From Calamus simplicifolius (Eukaryota > Streptophyta > Magnoliopsida > Arecales > Arecaceae): a DNA stretch of 64,000 bases. A model generated the notes under the pieces. That model saw only the letters and a program-made list of their open reading frames with translations. It did not search any database and was not told where the DNA came from. Below, piece by piece: positions 36,649 to 47,200 of this stretch. Within the stretch, counting starts at the first letter, position 1, and the number at the start of each line of letters is the position of its first letter. Where the stretch lies: assembly GCA_900491605.1 (NCBI GenBank), contig UESW01004566.1, positions 501,584-565,583 on the forward strand, written 5' to 3'. Position numbers and translations under genes: made by a program.

Positions 36649-36840
36649 TGGAGCCGACACCATGGTTATTGGAGTCGACTCCAGTTTTGTCTGAGATTTT
36701 GGAGCCGACACCTGCCTTTCCAGAGTCAACTCTACTTCGGGCGCTGACTGTGTTAGCGATCTAGAGCCGATACCTTGCTTTGCGGGAGTCGACTCCAAGT
36801 GGTCCCAGGTTGATTTATCTAGGGCAGAATCGACACCTCT
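36649..36840. promoter_or_regulatory. Second GCCGAC / GGAGTCGACTCC repeat cluster, between pol and env-like region
   Basis: The alternation seen in U3 recurs here: GAGCCGACACC (about 36653), GGAGTCGACTCCA (about 36680, a perfect 12-base palindrome), GAGCCGACACC (about 36702), then diverged copies to 36835 including another GGAGTCGACTCC-like word near 36786. It lies about 90 bases before the env-like start. Confidence 0.65.
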
Positions 36841-36930
36841 CTCATTTCAAACAACTCCAAACTTTTCCAAATCCTTCCCAACTCTTCCCAAAACCCAAGG
36901 TTTCTCAAATTAACCATTCCCTAGCACTCA

Positions 36931-38330
36931 ATGGCACCCAAACGTAGGGGATCCTTATTTGTGGAGTGGTGACGATCGAGAAACGGACGGTGAGGCGTCC
37001 GAGGCGACAACCCTCTTCGAGTTCGTCCTCTACCTCATCCGCTTCGACACCAAGCGCCGTTCCAAGCCCTTCTTCACATCAAATCGACACCCTTGCTAGA
37101 CGTGTGATCACTATGGGCAGAAAAGTCGATTTTCACTTCTTTGAGGCAGAGGGTTTTTCTATTGGGCGGCAGTTAAAGGAGCTAGGATGGGAGAAGGTTT
37201 GTTCTCTTGATGTTCCTACTTATCCTGGTTTAGTTAAGAAGTTTTACCATAATTTGTCGAGAGAGATGAAGGTCTTGTAAGTTTTGTTAGAGGAAAAAGA
37301 ATTTATTTGACTACTGAGATATTAGGAAACCTTTTAGAGATTCTGTTGTTGAACTAATTGCAAATTCCTATAGTGAGAGATCAGGAGCATTATCAAGAAT
37401 GCTAGGAAGGGAGGTCACAGAATTTGAAGAGGTTAGGGTAAACCAGTTGCCCCTAGAGCTCAGATTATTACATAATATTTGTGGTCGGATTTTATTTCCA
37501 AAGACCGCAGATTTGAGTATGTCTCGGAGAGAGACATTGTAATCATGGACAGTGTTCTGACAGGTCAGCCAATAAATTTAGCTGGGATGATGATATGGTA
37601 TATGGCTGAGGCTGGTAGTAAGAAGAGATCAACTTTGCCTTACGGCATGATTTTGACATTAGCATTTCAGAGCCAAGGGGTAGTTATTTCAGATAGTGAA
37701 CCTATGAAAAACCTTAGACACACAGATTACTATAGCATTGCATTGTACACGTATGGGGTTCGTGAAGATTAATGAAAATTGGGAAAGGAAGGGACACCTA
37801 GAGGACAGGGCAGCTGATACTGGAGCTACTGCACCATCAGAGGCTGGACCATCCATGAGACATCCTTCACCTGAGCCCAGTAGATCATCACCACCACCAG
37901 CACCTACACCAGCACCTACATCTATTTCTGTTCCTACTTCTGATTTTCTTCAATTTAAATGGAGCAGCTAAAGGAATTCTTTGCTTGTCATGAGGAAAGA
38001 ATGAAGATTGAATTTGATAATAGACTTATGAGTATAAGAGAGTTGTATTACTCCTTGGAAGATAAAGTAAACAGAATTGAATCATCCTTTGGAACTTCTT
38101 CCGAGGCCTTGAAATGTTATTTAATGCAAATTTTTGAGAAGATCAAGGACATTGGAGGAGATTCTGAAACATATTCAAAGTGTAATGCGGAGTTACAAGA
38201 GAAAGTAATTGTGGCAGCTTCTTTGGTAGAGAAGTTATTAACTGATTTTATGAAGATACAAAAGGATGGAATGGAGAAGATGTTATTAACTGATTTTATG
38301 AAGATACAAAAGGATGGAATGGAAATGTAA
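36931..38330 (+). pseudogene. Env-like third ORF of the Sirevirus-type element, broken
   Basis: ATG 36931 gives 13 codons before a stop; the main reading continues in another frame from 36966 (Ser-rich start, then a conserved region including MGRKVDFHFFEAEGFS). 37479-37772 (FEYVSERDIVIMDSVLTGQP) resembles the putative plant transposon protein domain found in env-like ORFs. A Pro-rich segment follows at 37830-37930, then a Lys/Glu-rich probable coiled coil to 38330. The end contains an in-frame 48-base (16-residue) tandem duplication at 38235-38330. No signal peptide or credible membrane segment is seen, so the env label is by position only. Confidence 0.72.
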
Positions 38331-38918
38331 GATTTTAGAAGAACTTTAGATTTTCTTAGATTTTGATACTTTTTGATGTTATTAGTTTTTGATGTTTAAC
38401 TTACATTTTGATGTAATTAGACTTTGATGTTTAGTTTGCTTCTTGATGTAATAGGAATGATAGTTTGTTATAGTTGAATGATGTAATGAAGCAATTGTGC
38501 AATGAACATTTTGATACTTAATGAATATCATATTTGATCTTTGAAGCATTGAATTTTAATGAATGAATTTCTTAATTCTGGCGTTTGATATTAATTTAAA
38601 CCTATTTGCACCTTCTTAACCTTTTTGTTGATTACAAAAAAGGGGGAGAGAAGAGGTATTTGTATATGCATAAAGATGGAAAGAAGAGATATTTGTATAT
38701 GCATGTACAATGGTAAAAGATAATGAAGATAATATTTGTTAAATCAACATTTATATCAAAAGGAATTAAGATATGCAGTAAAGTTTCAATAAACTTAACA
38801 TATGCACACACATAGGGGGAGCTATCTCATTAAGGGAGAGCTTAACCTTAATTTTAAAATGTTTTATCAATTATACATTAATTGATTATGCATATACTCA
38901 ATGTTTTTGTCATCATCA

Positions 38919-38931
38919 AAAAGGAAGAGAT
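38919..38931 (+). promoter_or_regulatory. Polypurine tract of the Sirevirus-type element
   Basis: AAAAGGAAGAGAT directly before the TG of the 3' LTR. Confidence 0.65.
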
Positions 38932-40498
38932 TGTTGGGGAAAATTATTAAAAATTATTTACCCAATTATTGATTTTGATGATTAACAAAAGCCATGAGTA
39001 TATTCCTTATGTTTCTGATAGATTTGATAAGTGTTTCAGGAATTAAGATCGGTTATTTATCCAAATGGTACTTAGAAATCAGTTTTGAATTGAATTTCAA
39101 TGAAATTTATTTAAGTTCAGAACTTGGAGCCAACACCTAGAACCACTCGAGCCGACTCCAGAGCGTATCGGAACAGTTCAAAATTTTGGCACGGTTTGGA
39201 GCCGACACCCGACCTGGCGGAGCCAACTCCAATCTGAGATACAGAGAAACTATTTCTACTTTAGAAACCAAAGCCGATACATGGATTTCGGGAGCCGACT
39301 CTAACCTGATTCACAGAGACTATGTTTTCGGAGCAATTTTTGAAGCCGACACTTCAGAAATCGGGAGCCGACTCCAGTCAGCGGTGAGTCGACACCTTGT
39401 AAAGACGGAGCCAACTCCACGTTGAATCAATTTTTTGCTATTTTTGGGAAGACGATCTGGAGCCAACATATGAAAAGTTGGAGCCGACTCCAACCTGTCA
39501 AGGACGATTTTCAAAAGTGCCAGATCAACTCTAACGGATATATTTTTCCACCTAACTCTCAACGGATATATTTTCTTGCATGGAGAATCATCCAAGGTAC
39601 ATTTCAATGGCTATTTTCTCACATAATCTCATATTAAAAAATTTATAAAAAGGGGGATTCGTCCGTTCGACATAAGAGATAGAAAATGAAGAAAAAGAGA
39701 AAAATATCAAAAAAATTGAGAGATATATCCAGTGAAAAAGAGAGAGAAAATCTATGAGTCCACGTCTATCATTCAAAGAGAGATTCAAGAGAAATCCCAA
39801 GCCCTAAAAGTTCAAATTCGGAGGATTCTCAAAGAGAATAGAAGAAGAGCAAAAGCCCTATTTCCTCAAAGTTCTCTCCAACAGATTTTGGTCAAGAATC
39901 AGAGCTGAAGCTTGATTCATCTATTCAAAAGAGAGGAGGAAAAGAAGAAAAGAAGAAAAGCTCAAATCCACTTGGCTTCAATCAGGCTTTTCTTACCCTT
40001 GTTTATTTACATTGCATATTTGCTCATTTAAGGAGCTTTACATTGTTGTAAACATTAAATTGATTTGTTGTTTACTAATTCAATCAGGGGGATTGAATTA
40101 GTTGAGGTAGTTTACCTTGAGGACAAGCTAGTTTAGCTTGGGTTAAGGTTTTGTGCTAGTGAACCTGTGAAAACGGCTAGATTCGTTGTGACCCCATGTA
40201 AAACAACAAGTTAGAGTTGTGAGCTTGTAAAACAACTCAACTATAATCAGGGGATTATAGTGTTGACCCAAGAGTTGCTTAGGAGTGGACGTAGGTGTGG
40301 CTAACACCGAACCACTATAAATCTTTGTGTTTGTCGTGCCTTTGACTCTCTCTTTCTATCTTCTTCATATTGTGCATAGTAGTTATTAATTCACTTCACT
40401 TGTGTACTTTCGTTAAGAAATCGTTTTTAAAAGGGGTAAATTTTTTAAAGAACCCAATTTACCCCCCTCCCCCTCTTGGGTTGCCATCTGGACCAACA
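38932..40498 (+). repeat. 3' LTR of the Sirevirus-type element
   Basis: TGTTGGGGAAAA to GGACCAACA, collinear with 30100-31653. Several GCCGAC words of U3 have decayed here (for example GAGCCAACACC at about 39127). Confidence 0.92.
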
Positions 40499-42120
40499 TA
40501 CGCCCATAGAACGATGATTTTAGGGACCTAGAGAGGCGTGTCCGTGATCGTCTTAAGAGTTGGCAGGTCATGGGCTTATCCATGATGGCTAGGATCACCC
40601 TTCTGCACTCGGTTCTCACCTCTCTTCCTATCTATCTCTTAGCCAATGCTGCTATCCCGATGAATTGCCTAAAGAAAATTGAAAGATATTTTGGGATTTT
40701 CTTTGAGTTTCTATATAGGATGGCCATGGTATTCATTTGCTAGCTTGGGATATTGTTTGTTTGCTGATTAGAAATAGAGGGCTTGGGATTCAGTCACTGA
40801 CTATCAGAAGGGAGGCTTTGATTGCTCGGTATGCTACTTCTTTTTTACTTGATCCACATTGTATGTGGAGCTCCTTTATGCGTGCCAGATATGGTGATTG
40901 GACTCCTACTAAGAATTTTCAATCTATTCGTGGCTATTCTTTCTTCTGGAAAGAGGTCTATTGGCATGCTCCGGTTATCCTGGACAACATCTCGTGGATG
41001 ATTGGTGATGGTTCCTCTGTCGATGTTGATCAGGATACATGGATTGCAGATATTCCCCTGTCCTAATGGCCTACATTTGTTAGCATTGATGTACCCAGCA
41101 AAATGAGAGTTAATGATTTGATTACCCAGGATCATTCTGCATGGCTTACATCCACGTTGTCTCACTTCTTTGGTGAGGAGCTCTCTCATCGGATCCTCTC
41201 TATTCCTCTCATATCAGGCCATACCTCTGACACCAGATTATGAAGGAGATCTTGTATGTCTAGTGCTCCTACCAGAAACCTAATGGATATTTATAGGCCA
41301 CAGCCTCAGCACATGTAGGATGTGGTGTGGATTTGGCAGCTTTCCATCCATCCTAGGATTAGGCTCTTTATTTGGAAGCTTATGTGGGACTATCTTCTTA
41401 CTTGCTCTCTGCTCCCTGGGAGGAGCGTGACCATTCAACCTACCTGCCCATTATGTGGTCTGAAGGAGAAGACTGCTGATCATGCTATCGTCACCTGCCC
41501 CATAGTGACATGGATATGGCGGATTATGGGACGACACCTATGGGAGGGGGGTATTGGTCCTCAGCGGGTTTCTTTCCTACACTTTCTTCATTAGGATATT
41601 CAAAGGGGTATCCAGCACCAGAGTACTACTTTGGCATACATAGCTTATCAGATCTGGTTATCTCGGAACCTGCTTATTTTCACTAACGAGAAAACTATCT
41701 CTTTATATGCTGAGTACACATTCTACTACTTTGTTTTTTATTCTGACAGTCCTGGCCTATGGGGCTTTCCAGCTGCTTTAGCAGCGCACTGGCATATGGT
41801 TTTTGTCTCTTGGAAGCCCCCACTTTCATGGTTTGTCAAAATCAACTTCAATGGGTGTGTTCAGGGTAGACATGCAGTCTCGACCTTTGTTATTCGTGGA
41901 TTTGATGGAGCCATGTTGGCGGCGCAGGGTTTTGGTCCTCTTAACTCCTTTGTTCCTCTGGCCGAGCTTTATGCAGCTTGGGCTGGCATCTCCTACGCCA
42001 TTCGTATCCTTGGTGCCTGTTGTCTCTTCATCGTGGGTGACTCTTTTACTATTATTCGATAGCTCATATGGGACTTTCGTGACCACTTGCCAACTAACCC
42101 CTTGATCCAAGACATCTGAT
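40499..42120 (+). pseudogene. LINE ORF2, C-terminal part (RT end, zf-RVT, RNase H), broken
   Basis: Resumes the LINE reading with FRDLERRVRDRLKSWQ (about 40522) and ITLLHSVLTSLPIY (about 40595), the L1 RT tail. A zf-RVT zinc-binding block (CPLCGLKEKTADHAIVTCP) is at about 41447-41505. The RNase H domain at 41827-42062 reads VKINFNGCVQG, LAELYAAWAG and IVGDSFTI: the first catalytic Asp is Asn. It ends in a stop at 42060-42062, with decayed C-terminal sequence to about 42220, then the 3' UTR and (AAT)n tail. Confidence 0.85.
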
Positions 42121-42338
42121 CAAGAGGCACTCAGAGTCTAGATTAGACATATCTACCAAAAAGCTAACTCAGTGGCTGACTGGGTTGCTGCCTCCATGGC
42201 CTATCACTTTGGATTCTAGAGCTGGAAGTAGGAAGACCCTTGCCCTTTTGTACTTAAGCAATTCTATTTTCTAATATATCGGGTTTGACTCGCGCTAGAA
42301 TGGTGTGATCACCCGCCTATACCAATAATAATAATAAT

Positions 42339-42350
42339 AATAACTAATCA
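42339..42350. repeat. Target-site duplication, 3' copy (LINE)
   Basis: AATAACTAATCA directly after the (AAT)n tail; partner of 20432-20443. Confidence 0.85.
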
Positions 42351-42782
42351 TATACAAATCAAATTTCAGTACATTCATATCATATCGTTTTTTTTTTTTT
42401 TTTGCTAAAAATGAAAAGGAAGATGTATATTAATCAAATATAAGTTCATATTTATTTATTTAAAATGAATATAAATAAAAATTGGATGCTTAAAAATATA
42501 AATATAAATAAGATAGTTAAATTTTTTGACCATCCAATTAAAGGCATCAAAAAGTAAAAAATAAATTAAATTAATATCATATTGGTATGATAATTTATTT
42601 TTAAAAAAAAATTATACGTATTACGTAAGATTAAACATGGTTAAAAATATAATTAGATATTTGATATGAATTAGATAATTTTATATTTAATTTTTTAATG
42701 AATATGAATAGGGATGTGGATATTATTTAGGTGTTTGAATTTGTATCCATATCATAATATATTTATATAAAAAAAAAAATTA
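42351..42782. other. AT-rich intergenic DNA
   Basis: No gene or recognisable repeat, apart from a T17 run at about 42390. Confidence 0.6.
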
Positions 42783-42793
42783 ATAGACTTTTT

Positions 42794-43300
42794 TTTTGGT
42801 AACAAACGGGCGATCACACAAGTCTCGTGTGAATCAGCCCAGATACATCAGAGAACAAAATATGCTGAAGAAAAGTAGGACAATGATCTCCAACCCTTCA
42901 ATTCCATGAGCCAGTATGCTGAGCCATAAAAGAAGTCGCCCAATCAGCAGTCGCATTGGCTTCCCGAAATATATGTCAAATCAGGACCGAGTCGTTCCCT
43001 CGCAAAAGGGAATAAATATCCCTCAAGATTGGATTAGAGGGTCCATCAGAATAATTCTTTTTCTGCAACCAAGAGATGACCGTCTTAGAATCACCCTCGA
43101 TCATGATCCGATGAGCGCGGAGAATCCGAACGGCATAAGAAATTCCTACCCAAGCCGTATAGAGCTCCGCCATCAGGACAGAATAGTCAAGAGCACCAAA
43201 CCCTCTTGCCGCCACCAGATCACCCGCCTTCCCACGGATGATAAATACAGAACTAGCGATTCTACCACGGACACTCCCATCGAAGTTGATTTTGACATAC
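42794..43300 (-). mobile_element. 5'-truncated L1-type LINE with TSD, minus strand
   Basis: The minus strand encodes an RNase H domain (VKINFDGSVRG, MAELYTAWVGI, IEGDSKTVISWL) similar to that of the large LINE but with all visible acidic residues intact. It ends in a short 3' UTR and A tail (T run at 42789-42797 on the plus strand). The sequence ATAGACTTTTT flanks it on both sides (42783-42793 and 43301-43311), an 11-bp TSD. Only about 500 bases were inserted. Confidence 0.88.
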
Positions 43301-43311
43301 ATAGACTTTTT

Positions 43312-43678
43312 CAATCCAATAAGAGTAACAACATACTTGATTGCAAAATTAACCCAGTCATCTTTTAGGATTACTTCCTTTAAATCTAAAAATATCTTAA
43401 AAGTTTAATATTTATTAATTTATAAATATAATAGAACGGTGTTCAGCATAAGTTTATATTCACGTCTTATAAATATAAATACAATCAGAATAGAATGAAG
43501 AAAAAAAATATAGCTGATTTTAATTAATTTATTTTTTTCTTATAACTTTGAATAAAAGTTATGTTTACTTTTTTTTTAATACTAAATCAATTTTTTAAAT
43601 GTTTCTTCATTCGTAGCCTTCTATTTTTATATCAGTATAACTTAAATAAAAATAATTTTATTTTCACTTCACTCTAAA

Positions 43679-43731
<53 letters not shown>

Positions 43732-44100
43732 AGATTGGGACGGAACCATGAGGAAAAAAAAAAACCCTATGCACGGCACTCGTAAAAACTAATTAAGCAA
43801 AAAAAAAAAAGTGACGAGTACTGTTGTGAATCCCGAATATTCCGATCGATCCATGAGCAAGAAAGAGACGAAACCGCACGCGTGTGGGGTCCCTACTTCG
43901 GACCGACCCGCACACCGAAAGAAACCCTAAATACGGCGGTAACTCGGACCCCACCCCGCACCGGGCTCGTCCGTCCCATCTTTCCAATCCACTTCATTCC
44001 CTCCATGAGGAGACCCTCGGGTCCGCTCGCCATCTCCATTCCTCTCCGACGTTTAAAATATACGAGTACCGTGTTTTCCTACCCTATTTCCCTCCCATAA
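43312..44100. promoter_or_regulatory. Upstream region and promoter of the Alfin-like gene
   Basis: AT-rich to about 43850, with a (TA)n microsatellite at 43679-43724 and A runs. From 43850 the sequence is GC-rich and promoter-like: a telo-box AAACCCTAA lies at about 43922 and a TATA-like TTTAAAATATA at 44052-44062. The start site is probably near 44090. The leader contains a (CT)n tract at 44116-44131, common in plant 5' UTRs. Confidence 0.5.
43679..43724. repeat. (TA)n microsatellite
   Basis: About 22 uninterrupted TA units, some 480 bases upstream of the Alfin-like start codon. Confidence 0.95.
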
Positions 44101-44207
44101 AGACCGAAGTCCAAACTCTCTCTCTCTCTCTTCTTTTCTTTTCTTCGAATACCTAGCTATATTTCTCGAGTTCTCTGTGTTTATTCTTCTTCCTTTGGAG
44201 CTGGGAC

Positions 44208-47200
44208 ATGGACGGGGGACTGGCGCCGTACAACCCGAGGACGGTCGAGGAGGTTTTCCAGGACTTCAAGGGCCGGAGGGCCGGGATGGTGAGAGCCCTC
44301 ACCACCGGTGAGCTCAAATCTTCCCTCTTCCTCTTTTTATCAAGGCTTTTCATGAAAAAATAAATCATCATGTTGTTTCGTTTTGGACGATTTAATTTTT
44401 TTTTTTTCGCCTCCGGTGATGCAGATGTGCAGAATTTCTCCCAGCAGTGCAACCCTGGTGAGGAATTCGTATTTTTTTTTATGCCTTTTTTTTATCCCGT
44501 TGTTCGTTGTCCTTGTATGAGTGGGTTCTGTTCTGGCAGATGTTTTTCGCCGTATATGTTTTATATTATTGTTGTTTGTCTTATAATTTCTTCTTTTTTT
44601 TTTTTGTTTGGTGGAAAAAGGCGAAGATATTTTGGTAGGGCCCATAACTTGTCCATTTGTGCAAACTGCCTTCGGTGTTGATTTAGCTTCTAGTAACATT
44701 TTTACTGGAAAATTACAGTTAGCTTGATAATTACGATTATTTTAGGGTCTTGGCACTGCTTATAGAAAGGAATTCTAATTAGGGGTTTCTTTAGGATGCG
44801 GTATTTATATATTTGCATTGTTTTATTTTGGAGATTTTAAGATTAATGGACAGGTTTAAATGGTAACATACAATATATGGTTCTTGAATGCAATGAAGGA
44901 GTTCCCTCAGTTGTTTCATCAGTTTCATCAGTTTCCTGAAACGTACTGGTTAGACATGTATAAACTCTATTTTTTGTGATTATTTTTTCCCCCCTTCTTA
45001 AGCATGCACACATTCTGTTCATTTCTTAATTACTTCTCGTTTGTTGTATTTTGCCATGCACGGTTATAATGTCAAACAGTGTAACAATATAAAGTTGGTA
45101 CATACATAGACATACACATATACAGTAGTTAATCCAGTGCCACACTGGCCCTGAAGAATGCAATCTTTGCACCATCTTTTTTAAGCAAAAGATATTTACT
45201 GCCTACACTTGTTTCAGAAAACACATAGTGGTGTTCTGAACCTTGGAAAATTGAAAGCAGGCCTTATGGACATCTGTATATGTGCATACCCAAACAGATG
45301 GTAAAATCGGTACAGGTTAATTGCTGGAGTGATGCCAATTAATATAGCAAGAAGAAGAACAAAGAACAATAAGGATAAAAAGGACAAGGAATAAGGAAGA
45401 TGGAAAGAGGTGTCAACATTGATATTACAAGTTGGAATGTCAGTTTGTGGATTTTTAATGTATAAATACTTTTCAAGCATATAAAACAAAGGAGAAATCA
45501 AGTGCAATAGTGATAAGGAATTGCAAGTAAAATACTAAATGCAGGTAAAGATGATGTGATGTCAGAGGTGCATGGCTTTTGTTGGCTTGGACCATACATG
45601 TCTTACAATGGCAATGACAACAAGAAAAGGCAGGAATTTTTTTCGAACATCTTCCCCTAGAGACTTAGGTATAATTTATGCCCTCAAGACAAGCTTTTCA
45701 TTCTTACCAAGATCTCCAATCGTATCGACATTCAGCACCCACTAATACAATGTGTACAAAATCGTGGTCCTCATTAACTTGGCCAATGGCTTCTATGGAT
45801 GATGTCCTGATATGTTGACGAATATGATAAAAATATATTGGCATGGATTTTCTAATTTTGTTTTATAATTTTATTGGATACTTTAATAATTAACCTATGC
45901 TAAAGAAAAAAAATTATTTTAAAATGTGCTTAATCCAAAATTTACTCTTTTTTGATATTCATATATCTTGGAAAAAGAGTGGAGGTAGCGCACCAACTGA
46001 AAACAAATTGAGGAAAGAATGACTTAAATGGTTTGAACATTTGCAACGTAAATCTAGGGATGTACTGGTGCAAAGAAGTAATTTGATATATGTAGAATGA
46101 AAAAGAGGTAGAGGTAAATTGAAAATTACGCTGGAGGAAGTGATAAAAAAAAATTAAAATTTTAGTATCTTACAAAAAAAAAAAAGAGTCAAAACTAAGT
46201 AGAACCATAAAAAAGGTTTCATGTAGCCGACCTCTTTTAGTTTGGGATGAAGGCTTTGTTGTTGTCATTGTATATATCTTGGGTTTGATATTATTAGCTA
46301 AAAACATATATTATGTTGGCCTTTTCCATAAATTCCCACCTTACTATCTTGGCTAAGATAACCCAAGATCTTGGTTCATCTTGGTATCGACGATCTATCA
46401 AGATGGTTGAGATCTCAAAATTTACTAACCTTGCCCAAAACAAGGAGTCTTGAGTACTAGAAGACAAGCACTTTTAATTGACAAAATTGATTGAACTCCC
46501 AAAATTGTAGTCACTTAATCTCTATTTTTCCATATTTAACTTAATTTTTTGTTCGCTATTTAGGGTTAGCAAAAATGCACTTTATAGTTTGTCATGGGAG
46601 CTGTAAGGCATGCGAGCCTTTTACTTTATGTCATGGATTTAAATATTGTTGAAATGATGTGGTACCATCCCTGAGGGTTATTGGGTTGCTGAAATTGACA
46701 AACTTGAGATATATCAATTGTCTTGATCACTACTGATTGATACCAAAGCAGCTACAGCCAATATGGACTCTATCATGATCAGGAGGACAACCTTTTTTTT
46801 TTCTTGAAGTAAGAATGGGACAAACCAGTCATCTTGATTGGTTCAGATTGGTACGAGCCAGTACCAAGCTTGTGTTGATCAGGATAACTTTTTTAAAAAA
46901 AGGTAAAAGGTCATGTTGACTGACCTAGAGTGAAGTGTGGAAGACAAATCAATCAGGCATTAAATCCGATACAAAATCATACTAGAATTATAATTGTCTA
47001 ATTCAATGATCTAAGGAAACAGGTTAAAGTTATCCAAACATGAATATATGAACATCTGGTGAAAATAAATGCTGCCTGTGGACTTTTTTGAAGTTCCTTG
47101 AAGTTCCTGGCCATGGATCCTCCGGACTTCGTGCCTATCTGTCTAAATAGTTGTATGTTTAGAGTATCAGTGGTCAGGACTAGGAACATAATTTATTCTT

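Larger units (their letters stand above)
30100..40498 (+). mobile_element. Sirevirus-type Ty1/copia retrotransposon with env-like region, degenerate
   Basis: LTRs of about 1.55 kb (30100-31653 and 38932-40498) flank gag, protease, integrase, RT and RNase H in copia order, followed by an extra env-like reading region before the 3' LTR. The tRNA-iMet primer binding site and purine tract are in place. LTR size, the large total length and the third ORF fit the Sirevirus (Maximus/SIRE) lineage. No clean 5-bp TSD is visible: the flanks share only ACG. Frameshifts run throughout. It interrupts LINE ORF2, which continues at 40499. Confidence 0.92.
20444..42338 (+). mobile_element. L1-type LINE, split by two nested insertions
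   Basis: A 12-bp target-site duplication AATAACTAATCA stands at 20432-20443 and again at 42339-42350, immediately after a (AAT)n tail at 42324-42338. The LINE survives in three parts: 20444-23309, 29003-30099 and 40499-42338, together about 5.8 kb, a normal size for a full-length plant L1. In order they carry ORF1 (DUF4283-like), endonuclease, RT, zf-RVT and RNase H. The gaps are a CACTA element and a Sirevirus-type copia element. Many stops and frameshifts show that the LINE is old and dead. Confidence 0.9.
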
